Shown: positions 1 through 9,409 of the stretch, piece by piece
How the letters are laid out: each line of letters starts with the position of its first letter
How positions within the stretch are numbered: position 1 is the first letter of the stretch
Translations under genes and position numbers: made by a program
IMG/VR virus record: IMGVR_UViG_3300017713_000089
Coordinates: 1-23,450 of that record
From: a virus
Length of the DNA stretch: 23,450 nucleotides
Reading direction: 5' to 3' (one strand)
The notes under the pieces: model-generated
What the model was told of the DNA's origin: nothing
Databases searched by the model: none
What the model saw: the letters and a program-made list of their open reading frames with translations, nothing else

Positions 1-134
1 AAAGCATAACCAGTATAACTAGGTACAACTTTACGCACTGAGTAAATAGCATTATCATTAGCCTGTCTAGCATCGGATGGAAGTAAACCAACTTGTCTTG
101 TAGCAAGTTGTCCAAGGTTCAACCATAAAGACAT
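1..134 (-). CDS. Partial phage protein, 5' end only (unknown)
   Basis: The gene begins with ATG at 132-134 and stays open for 44 codons to the left edge of the window, so only its N-terminus is seen. The translation starts MSLWLNLGQLATRQVGLLPS and continues with a hydrophilic stretch ending ...VPSYTGYA. An AGAGG ribosome-binding site lies about 6 bases upstream of the start, and the stop codon of the preceding gene is one base away, which supports a real, translationally coupled gene. It belongs to the transcription unit started by the promoter at 484-511. I do not recognise the family. Its place after the internal virion proteins would fit a tail or fibre-associated structural protein, but that is inference from position only. 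Confidence 0.6.
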   Translation of the reverse strand, partial: MSLWLNLGQLATRQVGLLPSDARQANDNAIYSVRKVVPSYTGYA

Positions 135-135
135 A

Positions 136-462
136 TTATACCTCTTGGATGTCTAATGCTCTAATATTTACTGTACCACTTGTTTCGATATACTGTCCTG
201 CTTTAAGTACAAATGGACGAGTAACACCGTAGGGTGGGATACAAGCATTTCCATTAGCCGCAGATGGGTTAGTAATATCGTTTGTTGCTTTGATTGCAAA
301 CCATACAACAGACCCGCTGTAGTCTTGAATCTCTACAATCCGATCATTGGTTGCATCAAACTGTAAACCTGTATTTGCTACAGTAACCTTAGCATCAGTA
401 GTGCTTAAGCCACCTACCTGAATTGCAGTTCCATCTTTTTTAAATTGCTTTGCTTGAAACAT
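136..462 (-). CDS. Small beta-rich phage structural-like protein (108 aa, unknown)
   Basis: The 108-residue product has no signal peptide or membrane segment and is rich in T, V, A, N and G, with alternating hydrophobic stretches that suggest a beta-sandwich. It ends in ...TVNIRALDIQEV. The start is well supported: GGAGG sits 7 bases before ATG at 460-462. A consensus-like promoter lies immediately upstream, in the short gap after the giant virion protein gene, so this gene can be expressed independently and strongly. Size, predicted fold and strong promoter resemble a virion decoration or accessory protein, and it shares the small beta-rich character of the 115-aa protein next to the capsid gene. 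No specific family is recognised and no function is asserted. Confidence 0.75.
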   Translation of the reverse strand: MFQAKQFKKDGTAIQVGGLSTTDAKVTVANTGLQFDATNDRIVEIQDYSGSVVWFAIKATNDITNPSAANGNACIPPYGVTRPFVLKAGQYIETSGTVNIRALDIQEV

Positions 463-483
463 CTTTCAACCTCCGTTCACTTT

Positions 484-511
484 GTTATATATATATTAAT
501 ATCTTTGTCAA
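484..511 (-). promoter_or_regulatory. Sigma-70-type promoter for the 108-aa gene
   Basis: Reading the minus strand, the -35 box TTGACA (506-511, 6/6 match) is followed by 16 bases and the -10 box TATAAC (484-489, 5/6 match). Transcription would start near 477, leaving a short leader with a GGAGG site before the ATG at 462. The -35 is embedded in ACTTGACAA, also found at two other promoter-like sites in the window. It sits in the 58-base gap between the giant virion protein and the 108-aa gene. The sequence match is direct; its activity is inferred. Confidence 0.75.
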
Positions 512-536
512 GTTTTTTCTTTAAAAATAACTTGAC
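507..536. repeat. Inverted repeat overlapping the -35 box and a stop codon
   Basis: Perfect 8-base arms (507-514 and 529-536; GTCAAGTT and AACTTGAC on the minus strand) are separated by 14 bases. The pairing can be extended by a TTTT/AAAA run if one A is bulged. One arm covers most of the -35 box of the downstream promoter, and the stop codon of the 2453-aa gene (521-523) lies in the loop. It could be an operator for a dimeric repressor or a 3'-end hairpin of the upstream transcript. It has no GC-rich stem followed by a T-run, so it is not a classic terminator. Confidence 0.5.
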
Positions 537-3500
537 TTACTCTTTTTATTTTTCTTTTCGTAAACTCCTGAAGACACCCCAAAGAACTCTGGTATTGTTA
601 TTGTAGCACCTTCAAATAATGTTAACTCCTGCTTGTGGGCTTCTATTGCTGTCTGAAATAAGATAGGTGTCAAAGACTGAAGTGCGGCTTCGCTCTTACT
701 TATATCCTGTCCTGTAACCCAATCCTCTCCATACACAAACTCGTGGAAGATACCGAATGGTGGTGACAGCTTCCACTTAACAAAGTTTGAGCCTGCTCTC
801 CATAAGTCAATATCGTCATCTGGCACAGCCCCCTTCTTGATAGCTTGTGCTAGTAATCTAAATGGCTGTTGGAAACCTGCCCATATATCCCAACGTCTGT
901 CACCTATGACTATCTTACCAAAGTCAGAATCTTCTGGGTCATCGCCCACCTCTGCACCCGCTAGTGCCGCAAGGGTAAGTACAGTCATACCTGCACCCAA
1001 GAACGAAAGCCATGTAGTCATCACCTCTGTCCGTAGCTCTGGATGCTTATTAAATATTTCAATTGACTTAGGAGCCATCTGAATTCGTGACATTGTAAAT
1101 CTAGGTGAGAAGAACACTAAAGATAACTGGTCAGCCGCACCTGCAAATTTACCAAGATCACCACGACCTAACCCCATATTTATAAAGTTAGCCCAAGCCT
1201 CCATTGCTTTTTTATTGCTTCGTAAATCTGGATTACGCTCCATAAGGTCTATCATTATCTCAACACCTAGCATATTAAGATAGTTTACCATATGACGTTC
1301 TGACATTCTTCGTATTGTTTTAAATACAGGTATTCTATCACCTAGCCTAGATGTAAATGCTTCTTCACCCTGTATTAAACCGCCATCAATATCTCTGATA
1401 AACAAACCAAATTCTTCTAAGTTGTAATCTTCAGCTCGTTTGCGTACATATATATCCACTTCTTCTGAAGTTGTTTCTTTAAAGAAAGTCATAAAGGCAT
1501 CTTTAAATACTTTGCTTGCTATAAATGGATGACGAGCAGATAAATACAAACCTTGTCTAGCAACAGAAGACATATCAGCCATAGTCAAAGCTAGTCGTGG
1601 AAAACCAATAATATCTGCTAAGTGGTATTTGTATATTGGTATACTTCTACCACCAACAGGTATTGCAAATAAAAAGTTTTCTTCTTTGGTTTCTTCTAAC
1701 CGTCTTATCTTTGACCTTAGTCTAACACGAAGTGCATTGAGCTTTCTTTCTAGCTCTAATACCTTTTCAGTTTTTTTAGTTCTCTTCTTCTTATTTAGTA
1801 TAGTTGTAAAGTCATTGTTTCTTAATCGTACCTCTAACTCAGCAATCTGCTTTTCTAGTTTTTGTATAGCTCGTAACTCATCCAGTTCTTCTTGTGCTTT
1901 TGTTACTGCTTCTGATCTAGCTTTCTTACTGCTCTTAGGATTGCCTACTTGATGAGCGGCTGTTCTAAGATTCTCAATCTTTTCACGAATCTTGCCTACA
2001 GTTTCATCATCGTATATAGTGTTAAGTGTATTAGCTAATCCTTCCAGTGCTTCTTCTAGTTTGTCTAGCTCTGCTAAAAACTGTTTTACATTCTTAGGGT
2101 TTGCACGAGTTTCTTTTTCTATATCAAACAATTGAGCCGCTAGTTCATTTACCCTTGTATCTGCATTAGACGCAATTTTAAGTAAAGCCATAAATGCAAC
2201 ATACTGTTTCTTTAAATCAAATGATGGCAATGTGTTGTTAGCAATAGCCATTTTAATTTGATCTATTGTAAACTCTTTCTTATCAACAACTAACGTATCT
2301 TGTATTTGTTTGTATATTTCTTCTGGAGATACTTTGCGACCTTCCTCTACAGCTCTGTTTACAAATACTTCAGCAAGTCTAGCTATCAGTTGTTCTTCTC
2401 TACCCTCGTAGTTTTCTGTGTCAATAACACCGCCTCTAAATCCACTAGCAGGTATGCGTTGTTCTTTACCACCAAACTTAGCTCTAAACACAATTTTTAA
2501 TTTATCTAAGCCTTTGTTTATTAATTGTTCTGTATCAGCAACACGCTTTTTAAAGAATCCATTTTTCTTAGTGGCTTTTTCCTCATAGTCTTCTATAACT
2601 GCATCAGCTATATCTGAACCAACTCTTATATCATCAGATGTATCAAGAACAGTAGATTCTATTTCATCTTCTGTTTCCTGCATTTCATTAAATGTATTAA
2701 CAATAAAATCTAAGTCTTCTTTTTCTAAAGCCCCGCCATTAGCACGAATAGCTTGTGTTAAATAATATTGTAAATCTTTTGTTCTACCTTGCCAACGCCT
2801 ATAAGCTAAAGCCCGTGCCTCTTGTGTGCCTGCTACTGTATATGCTGATATTAGTTGATTCATAACTTCAGCGGCAGAATCTCTAGTTGCCTCTAAGTCC
2901 ATAGCAATATCTGTATGTCCTCTGGCATATGCACCGTCAATAGATGCGTCTAGGTCTCGTATTTCTTTTAGTAAAATATTTATAGCTACTTGAAAACCAA
3001 CCGAATGCGTTACAATGTCTTGGCTTCCAACAGCTAGGCTTTCAACAGCTATTTGATACATATTTTTTATAAAATAATTTGAATCAAATTCACCATTTAA
3101 TGTGCCATAAGTCTGTAAAGCCGCTTTAGTGGCTTCTAATAGACCTATTCTTTCGGCAGGTGTGCGTTTTTCTAATCCAAGAGCTTCGATAATGTTATCG
3201 ATTCCTGCATTAGTAAAATCAAAGTTTATTTCTTCTCCAAAGATAACATCAAAGTCTGCTTCATCTTCAGTTCTTTGTTCTTTTGGTTGATTAAAACTTT
3301 CAAATGAAACAGATACTATTGGTCTTCTAGTTTCAGAAACTCCTCGTCTATCCCCATCACCGACAGGGTCTCCGACCAACTGAGTTCCGTCTTGAGTATC
3401 TCTTCGTACATAGGCTGTGCCTTCTTGATTTCTTCTATCAGCATCGGTTCTATATTGAGTCCACTCGTAGCTATCCAACTCGTTATTGACTGCTTCTTCT

Positions 3501-6500
3501 CTGTAGCTTTCTTTTCCATATTCTTCTCCAATAGCAGAGCTAAGTGATTTTTTTATACTTGATTTTATATTATCGGGAAAGATTTTTCTTATTTTTTCCC
3601 AAGTAATAGATTGTAATTCTCTAGGCAAAACTCCTAGCTCTTTAGCTGTATCTCTGTAAGCATCAGCTAATAACCCGTAAACCAAAGATGACCTATTTTC
3701 TATATCTCCTTCTTCTTTCTTTCTTAGGTTTTTAACCATAGGGCTAGAAGAAAATAGTGCTTTAACACCAACATCAGTTCCAGAATGAGGGAACATAAAA
3801 GCGGCGGCATATGCGTGAGTATCTATTGTAACATCATTATCAGATGATGGTTGTACTATATTGTTATAGAAACTTCTAACTTTATGGGCTTTACCAAGTT
3901 TATCGCTAATGTTTTCTATGCTTCCATCTTCTAAAATTGAAATAGCTTTATATATTTCAGAGTTAGAACCAAACCCATGCTTAGCGGGAGTGCCATCTTT
4001 TTTAAGTTTTATTTCAACAGGAACACCTTCTGGTGCTAAAATATCGAAACTTTGACCGTGTGTATGCAATGAAATAATTCGTGTAATAAGACCTGCATAA
4101 GCATTATACTCTCTGGAGTCTATTTCTAATGCTTCTCGTAAGGACATATTACTAACTTTTTCTACTAACTCTCTTCTCTTTTTTTGTTTAGCTTCTTGTT
4201 TAGGATTTAGTACAAATAAATCAATAGCATCAGACATAGCTGTTACATCTATTTTTTCATCTATATGATTTTGGTAAACATCAATAATATTTAATGCTTG
4301 CTGAACATTCATAAACCAATCTTTTTGAGGCGATTGAGTTGCGATAACTCCACCAACTTGGTCAACAGTCAATCCAGTTCTAGCAGATACATCTCTAGCT
4401 ATTGCATTAGCACCATCATACCATAATTTAGATCGTTCTTTAATATCATTTGGAACATCTTCATATAATGATTTTAGGTTATCTTTTAATGTGTTAATTA
4501 ATAAATCTAATCTTTCAGATGCAGGCGTTTTTTCATCTGTTATTTGTTTGCCTAGTTCAGACTTAGAAAATGCAGGTGGAAATCCACTTAATAATTTTTT
4601 TATTGCTGTTTGTTTTTTATCTTCTGGTAATAATTCAGCACTAACATTTTCTATATCACCTTCCATAGATGTAGGCACTCTTTGCTCTACGTCACCTGTA
4701 GTAGAAGGAGCCTCAGCTTCTATTTCAGCTAAACTTTCTCTAGTAGATCGAGCGTTTCTTTTGTTGGTTTCAATAATTACTTTGGGATCATCTTTTTTAA
4801 ATATAGATGCATCAGGATTTACAGAACTCCAACCTTCATAAAGAGTAACTAGTGCTTCATAATATTCTAAATCAGCTTCCAATGCTTCTTTAGAGTCAAC
4901 CTCTACATTTTTCTTTTTATTTTTTCTTCTTTGTTCAAATAATCCTTTTAATTGTGCATAAGCAAAACTTTTATCACTAGCAGATGCATTAGGATTATTT
5001 ATTATAGCTTCGTTTTCTAGAATTTTTTTACGATTAGCAATTTGTTGTATTTCAAACATTATATCGTTATATTCGTCACTCTGTTTATCTTCTATTTTTT
5101 TTCTTTGCTCGTTTAATTCGTCTTGACGTTTTTGTAACGACTCTATGGTTTCCTCTTGTAAAGGTTCTGTTTCTTCTAAGGTAGCTGTACCTACAGCTTC
5201 TACTTGTTGTTTAGTAATAACTGTACCTGTAGAAAAACCACGCTCTACAGAACGCAAAAATCCTATAACTTCTGTCTCGTCATTAGCTAATCGAATACCT
5301 GCTACGCTTAGTATCTTATTTAAAAACTCATATATAGATGTGCGTATAGACGGCAATGATGTGTACGATGAAGCCATAATACCTGCTAACTCTGCCATAG
5401 CTTCTTCTTTTTGTGCTACTTCAGAATAGTCTGGATATAACGCCATAAACCTTTGCAGTCTTTCGACAAGCTCTGTATTGCCACGAGTCATTACTACATC
5501 AAACATACGATTAATCTGATCGTTATATGTGCCTTCAGTAAGTATGTTTTCTAGCAATGCGTGAAAGGCTTCGTGTGCTATTGTAGTTTCAGATGCTAGC
5601 TCTTCATTGATATGTATAACGCCCTTATCGTAAAACCCACCACCTTCTTTGCCAGTAGCAGAGTTGTACTCTTCAGTAGTAGCGTATGTTTTTATAGTAA
5701 CATTTGGTGCTATACGAGATAGTGCAGACTTAATGCGAACCACTTGGTCAGCAATGTTTTTTGCTTTTTTATTACGAAGTTGGCTTAACACACGGCTTTT
5801 AGTTTCGGCTAGTGACTCACCCTCACGTTGATACTTTTTAATCTTAGCATCGTATTTGTCTGTGTTAAGTAAGTCATTGACTACTTTAGGTGTTAGTACA
5901 GCAAAGTCATCCTGTCTAGCATTGAACTTAGGGTCACGTCTTTTGTTGCGTATTAAAAAATCTAGGTATTCTGTGTCACGATTGTTCTTAGCCCAAGCAT
6001 TGTATCGTTCTTGTGCTTTTACATCACCATTTACACCTGCTACAAAATCGTCACGAATCTCTGGGTGGTTGCCTATAAAGTTGTTTAAATCCTCATCTGA
6101 CATTGTTTCACGGGCTACAGTCCAGTCTTCTGTCGTGAATACCTGTATATCAGTCTCCTCAGCTTGCGAGAATTCGTTTACAGCGTCATTCGCCTTAGAG
6201 ATGATATCTTGTATCTCTTCAGGCGTTTGAGCTAATACAGCCTGTTCTGCGAGGTCTAAGGCTATCTCCTCTGGTACACCCTGATTTTTGAGTTCTTTGT
6301 TTATGTTGTCTCGTCTCTTAACAGGGTCTTTTTCTAGTGCGGCTCTGTTCATCTGTACTTCTTGCACAGCCGCTTTAAACTCATCAGTTTGTACTGTTTC
6401 GATTACAGACGGTAACCCCATACTAACTGCTACCGATGGCAATGCCTCAACCATAGCTTCAACGCCACCTTTAGATAGCTCGGCAATAGTTTCTATGTTT

Positions 6501-7882
6501 GCTTGGTCTTTTAACCCTGCACCAATATCTGCAATAAGGCTACGAGCTTCATCAGACTGCTCTAGTGTCATGCCAGTAGATTCTTGTACAATTTGTTGCA
6601 AGCCTTCCTCTACAGTTTCGCCAAGAGTACGATACGCTAATATAAACGAACCTTTTCGAACAGCATTGCCAACAACTTTGTCGGTCATTAGTTTGTTCAT
6701 TACAAAGTTAGTAAGACGTTTATTTACACCCGCACCAGTTATACCACCAAAATTTAACTTACCAATGCTAGGTAGGTTTACTAATCGTTCTATTAATGCA
6801 TACGGCACACCCGCTGTGTTTGCTATAGCGGTAGCACGTTTAAACTCTTCGTCCGACATATTTGCTACATCTTTGTCAGATAAATAAGCCTCAAGCATTG
6901 TCCCTGCACCCTGTTGCTGTAGGTATGCAATGTTTACAGCTCGACCCGCATTAGCAATAACTGCACCTGCGGCTGTACCAGTACCACCACTACCAATAGT
7001 TGTTGCAATAGACCCAATAGCAAATGGAGCGGCTATCAAGCCTTGCTCTAACATTAATGGTGCTGATTGTGTTGCCGTTAGAAATGCTCTTTTAGGGCTA
7101 AAGTATGATTTGTCACTATAGTCAAAAGCTGAACCGATAGCTTGTTGCACCTCTGCTTTTTGTTTTATTAGGTTAGCTACTTCTTCTTTGTCACCACGAG
7201 TAGCCGCAAATGCAATACGTTGGTCTGTTGCAATGTTATATAAACCATACCTGTAGTTGCCACTAACATCGCCACTACCTTTTACTACCGTACCAGTAGT
7301 AGGATTATATTCTAAATCTCTATTTAGCTTACCTGCCATTACATCTTCATAGTAGCCACGAATAGGACGTAAAGGTAAACTAATATCAAATGGTGCTAAC
7401 TCTGGTTTCGTAACTTTTGGAGCGTCCTGCGGTACAGCGTTTGCATAACGATCTGCATTGCTAACAAAATAATTATCATCTTCCTCAGTAAACTCACTCT
7501 TTCGTTTAGCAAGAACTCCTTCATAATCGATATCTTGATCATCTGGAATACCCTCCTCTAGGCGTATAAGGTCATCATATATATTGCCATTAGTGCCACG
7601 ATTTATTGAGTCCATTGAATCGCCACGCTTTGCACCTTCAAATGCATATAGAGTCGATTGTGCTTCCTCTAATGAAGTAGTTGTATTGTTATATGCTGAC
7701 ACTTCTTCGTCAGACATAGTTTCTCTAACGTCTGTATTTAAAATAGAATTAGGTGTAAACTGTGGTTTTTCGTCATCATCAAAAGAATATCCTGCGTTAC
7801 GAAAATCTTTTATCTTCGTTCGGATTTCATCTTGAGTATAGCCACGTTCTGCACCTGCTATAATAAAGTCAGATTGTTTCAT
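521..7882 (-). CDS. Giant internal (ejected) virion protein with metallopeptidase motif, 2453 aa
   Basis: This is the third of three internal virion protein genes, in the place of T7 gp16 (1318 aa) but nearly twice as long. Visible parts: an acidic N-terminus; an Ala/Gly-rich hydrophobic stretch (about 274-330); a zinc-metallopeptidase motif HEAFH (770-774) with candidate third ligands E826, E827 or E831; a coiled coil (about 900-1010); a region (about 1100-1400) with KVRSFY and VTIDTH (1351-1356) that resembles a phage family I recall as DUF7178; a helical region with GTQEARAL (1685 on); a long coiled coil (about 1880-2080); and a C-terminal region with FFSPRFTMSR (2257-2266) and a membrane-like helix (about 2288-2308), reminiscent of large polyvalent phage proteins. 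No lytic transglycosylase motif is seen. An AAGG site precedes the ATG. The likely role is ejection into the host to help DNA entry; protease activity is inferred from motif only. Confidence 0.8.
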   Translation of the reverse strand: MKQSDFIIAGAERGYTQDEIRTKIKDFRNAGYSFDDDEKPQFTPNSILNTDVRETMSDEEVSAYNNTTTSLEEAQSTLYAFEGAKRGDSMDSINRGTNGNIYDDLIRLEEGIPDDQDIDYEGVLAKRKSEFTEEDDNYFVSNADRYANAVPQDAPKVTKPELAPFDISLPLRPIRGYYEDVMAGKLNRDLEYNPTTGTVVKGSGDVSGNYRYGLYNIATDQRIAFAATRGDKEEVANLIKQKAEVQQAIGSAFDYSDKSYFSPKRAFLTATQSAPLMLEQGLIAAPFAIGSIATTIGSGGTGTAAGAVIANAGRAVNIAYLQQQGAGTMLEAYLSDKDVANMSDEEFKRATAIANTAGVPYALIERLVNLPSIGKLNFGGITGAGVNKRLTNFVMNKLMTDKVVGNAVRKGSFILAYRTLGETVEEGLQQIVQESTGMTLEQSDEARSLIADIGAGLKDQANIETIAELSKGGVEAMVEALPSVAVSMGLPSVIETVQTDEFKAAVQEVQMNRAALEKDPVKRRDNINKELKNQGVPEEIALDLAEQAVLAQTPEEIQDIISKANDAVNEFSQAEETDIQVFTTEDWTVARETMSDEDLNNFIGNHPEIRDDFVAGVNGDVKAQERYNAWAKNNRDTEYLDFLIRNKRRDPKFNARQDDFAVLTPKVVNDLLNTDKYDAKIKKYQREGESLAETKSRVLSQLRNKKAKNIADQVVRIKSALSRIAPNVTIKTYATTEEYNSATGKEGGGFYDKGVIHINEELASETTIAHEAFHALLENILTEGTYNDQINRMFDVVMTRGNTELVERLQRFMALYPDYSEVAQKEEAMAELAGIMASSYTSLPSIRTSIYEFLNKILSVAGIRLANDETEVIGFLRSVERGFSTGTVITKQQVEAVGTATLEETEPLQEETIESLQKRQDELNEQRKKIEDKQSDEYNDIMFEIQQIANRKKILENEAIINNPNASASDKSFAYAQLKGLFEQRRKNKKKNVEVDSKEALEADLEYYEALVTLYEGWSSVNPDASIFKKDDPKVIIETNKRNARSTRESLAEIEAEAPSTTGDVEQRVPTSMEGDIENVSAELLPEDKKQTAIKKLLSGFPPAFSKSELGKQITDEKTPASERLDLLINTLKDNLKSLYEDVPNDIKERSKLWYDGANAIARDVSARTGLTVDQVGGVIATQSPQKDWFMNVQQALNIIDVYQNHIDEKIDVTAMSDAIDLFVLNPKQEAKQKKRRELVEKVSNMSLREALEIDSREYNAYAGLITRIISLHTHGQSFDILAPEGVPVEIKLKKDGTPAKHGFGSNSEIYKAISILEDGSIENISDKLGKAHKVRSFYNNIVQPSSDNDVTIDTHAYAAAFMFPHSGTDVGVKALFSSSPMVKNLRKKEEGDIENRSSLVYGLLADAYRDTAKELGVLPRELQSITWEKIRKIFPDNIKSSIKKSLSSAIGEEYGKESYREEAVNNELDSYEWTQYRTDADRRNQEGTAYVRRDTQDGTQLVGDPVGDGDRRGVSETRRPIVSVSFESFNQPKEQRTEDEADFDVIFGEEINFDFTNAGIDNIIEALGLEKRTPAERIGLLEATKAALQTYGTLNGEFDSNYFIKNMYQIAVESLAVGSQDIVTHSVGFQVAINILLKEIRDLDASIDGAYARGHTDIAMDLEATRDSAAEVMNQLISAYTVAGTQEARALAYRRWQGRTKDLQYYLTQAIRANGGALEKEDLDFIVNTFNEMQETEDEIESTVLDTSDDIRVGSDIADAVIEDYEEKATKKNGFFKKRVADTEQLINKGLDKLKIVFRAKFGGKEQRIPASGFRGGVIDTENYEGREEQLIARLAEVFVNRAVEEGRKVSPEEIYKQIQDTLVVDKKEFTIDQIKMAIANNTLPSFDLKKQYVAFMALLKIASNADTRVNELAAQLFDIEKETRANPKNVKQFLAELDKLEEALEGLANTLNTIYDDETVGKIREKIENLRTAAHQVGNPKSSKKARSEAVTKAQEELDELRAIQKLEKQIAELEVRLRNNDFTTILNKKKRTKKTEKVLELERKLNALRVRLRSKIRRLEETKEENFLFAIPVGGRSIPIYKYHLADIIGFPRLALTMADMSSVARQGLYLSARHPFIASKVFKDAFMTFFKETTSEEVDIYVRKRAEDYNLEEFGLFIRDIDGGLIQGEEAFTSRLGDRIPVFKTIRRMSERHMVNYLNMLGVEIMIDLMERNPDLRSNKKAMEAWANFINMGLGRGDLGKFAGAADQLSLVFFSPRFTMSRIQMAPKSIEIFNKHPELRTEVMTTWLSFLGAGMTVLTLAALAGAEVGDDPEDSDFGKIVIGDRRWDIWAGFQQPFRLLAQAIKKGAVPDDDIDLWRAGSNFVKWKLSPPFGIFHEFVYGEDWVTGQDISKSEAALQSLTPILFQTAIEAHKQELTLFEGATITIPEFFGVSSGVYEKKNKKSKSSYF

Positions 7883-7884
7883 GT

Positions 7885-9408
7885 TTACCTTTCTGGGAAA
7901 AATTCATCTACAGGGTCAAGTGTTACATTGATACTAGATATGCGTGGCTTCAAAGGCATACGAACAGAAAACTTTCTTACTTCTTTTAATGCTTGTGCAA
8001 CAGCTAGATTAATTTCATTTTGAAACGGTGCTATCTCGCCATCATCTTCTTGTGCTTCTTTAAATATAACACTTCCATGAGCTTTTTGAGCTTTGCCAGT
8101 TGTTAGTACAATTTTTTGACCATCTACCTTGTAGTATCCTTTTTTCATTCCTTTTAAAAAGTCTTCCATTAAAAACACAGAATCCATATACAATTCATCA
8201 CGTTGATCAGCAGGCATAGTACCAGTTAATGCATTAAACTGTCTGTGAAACTCTCCTAATGCTCTACTTTGTACGTTAATAAATAACTCTTGGGTTGGAT
8301 TTACATTAGCAAAAAATCCATTTCTATTTGGATCAGCCATAGCGTCATATATAGGAGACATTAGTTTAGAACGCACTAATGGCGTGGGGTCTGCTTTATT
8401 TACTAAATCTAATATATCATCTATTTGATCTAAGGGGTCACCTTTAAATTTACCTTCCATAAAATTATTAATACGATCTTTTGCTTTTCTTATACGCTTA
8501 ACATCGCCCCTAGACACATCTTCATCTAACCCAAGCTCTACCTGTTGTGTTTTTAAGGTAATAGCACTTCTGTAATAATCAGCAATATCTTGTGGCATTT
8601 TACCTTCATTTTCTTGTTGATTAATATAAGTTGTTGTAAGCATATCGTTTTTTAATAACTTATCAGCCGCATCCATAGAAGGTCGCACAACATCTTGTAT
8701 TGCTGTTCGTATAGCACCTCTTGCGTTAGTTCTTGCTTGTTCTAACTGAGCAAAAGTTAAATGCTTTGTTAACTCTTCATTATTTATCATTCGTCTTATT
8801 TCATGAGGGTCATTACTACTTGCTATTTGATTTTGCAAGTATCCATACCGCCCACTAGATATATACTCTAACGCTTTGGATTCACCAGTATAGTTCGAGA
8901 GTAACGCCAGTTTTTTATCACCTTCTTCAAAGTTGCCCGACTTGTAGTAATTATTGGCATCACGCACCATTTTACTTTCGTAATCAGCCAACTGCATTTG
9001 CAACTGATCTTCTTTTTCGCCCAATGCAATGCGGGCAGAATCATTTTTCCAACGTTGAACAAACTTTTTAGTATTAGTGTAGCCACGAGTTTTAACTTCA
9101 TTTTCTATCTCCAGTAGTTTTGGTTGAACAACTGTATCAAAAACATCTTCAATATTAGCACCATCTTCTATAAGTGCTTTAGTGCGTATTTCTGCTATCT
9201 CAGCTTGTTTTTCTAAAGCAAAGTTTTCATAGTCAGCCGCATCAGAATCAGCTTTCATTGCCGATAATTTTGAACCTATCTTGCTAAGAGTTTGCCCCAT
9301 TAACTGGTCACCCTCAGCTACAGTTGCCTCTACACTTGGGTCTAATCTAGCCGCTTGATAGTCGGCACTTGGTCTACTACGTTGTTGATATAAAGGTATC
9401 TTAGCCAT
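7885..9408 (-). CDS. Internal virion protein, T7 gp15-like by position (507 aa)
   Basis: The 507-residue protein is predicted to be almost entirely helical and highly charged, with no membrane segment or signal peptide. It starts MAKIPLYQQRSRPSADYQ and its first third is coiled-coil-like (about 35-150). It lies between a gp14-like small protein and a gp16-like giant protein, the order of T7 genes 14-15-16, which encode the ejected core. T7 gp15 is longer (747 aa), and I see no clear sequence signature, so the name rests on position, size class and composition. AGGA lies about 8 bases before the start ATG (9406-9408), whose preceding gene stops one base upstream. The stop lies two bases before the giant protein start, so the three genes are probably translated as a set. 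Confidence 0.7.
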   Translation of the reverse strand: MAKIPLYQQRSRPSADYQAARLDPSVEATVAEGDQLMGQTLSKIGSKLSAMKADSDAADYENFALEKQAEIAEIRTKALIEDGANIEDVFDTVVQPKLLEIENEVKTRGYTNTKKFVQRWKNDSARIALGEKEDQLQMQLADYESKMVRDANNYYKSGNFEEGDKKLALLSNYTGESKALEYISSGRYGYLQNQIASSNDPHEIRRMINNEELTKHLTFAQLEQARTNARGAIRTAIQDVVRPSMDAADKLLKNDMLTTTYINQQENEGKMPQDIADYYRSAITLKTQQVELGLDEDVSRGDVKRIRKAKDRINNFMEGKFKGDPLDQIDDILDLVNKADPTPLVRSKLMSPIYDAMADPNRNGFFANVNPTQELFINVQSRALGEFHRQFNALTGTMPADQRDELYMDSVFLMEDFLKGMKKGYYKVDGQKIVLTTGKAQKAHGSVIFKEAQEDDGEIAPFQNEINLAVAQALKEVRKFSVRMPLKPRISSINVTLDPVDEFFPER

Positions 9409-9409
9409 A

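Noticed and set aside
507-536. The inverted repeat after the giant gene as a rho-independent terminator
   Set aside because: The stem is AT-rich, the stop codon is in its loop, and no T-run follows on the minus strand.
3316-3531. A 71-codon Lys/Glu-rich minus-strand frame starting MEKNMEKKATEKKQ inside the giant virion gene
   Set aside because: It lies wholly within the 2453-aa gene in another frame, has no convincing ribosome-binding site, and the host frame is uninterrupted. The main frame looks low-complexity here (GDPVGDGDRRGVSETRRP), so a dual-coding segment cannot be excluded, but there is no positive evidence.
6288-6887. A 199-codon plus-strand frame opposite the giant gene
   Set aside because: It is a Ser/Thr-rich antisense shadow with no ribosome-binding site, and all real genes here are on the minus strand.
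8868-9101. A 77-codon minus-strand frame inside the 507-aa gene
   Set aside because: It is wholly contained in a well-supported gene on the same strand and its composition is that of a shifted reading of that gene.
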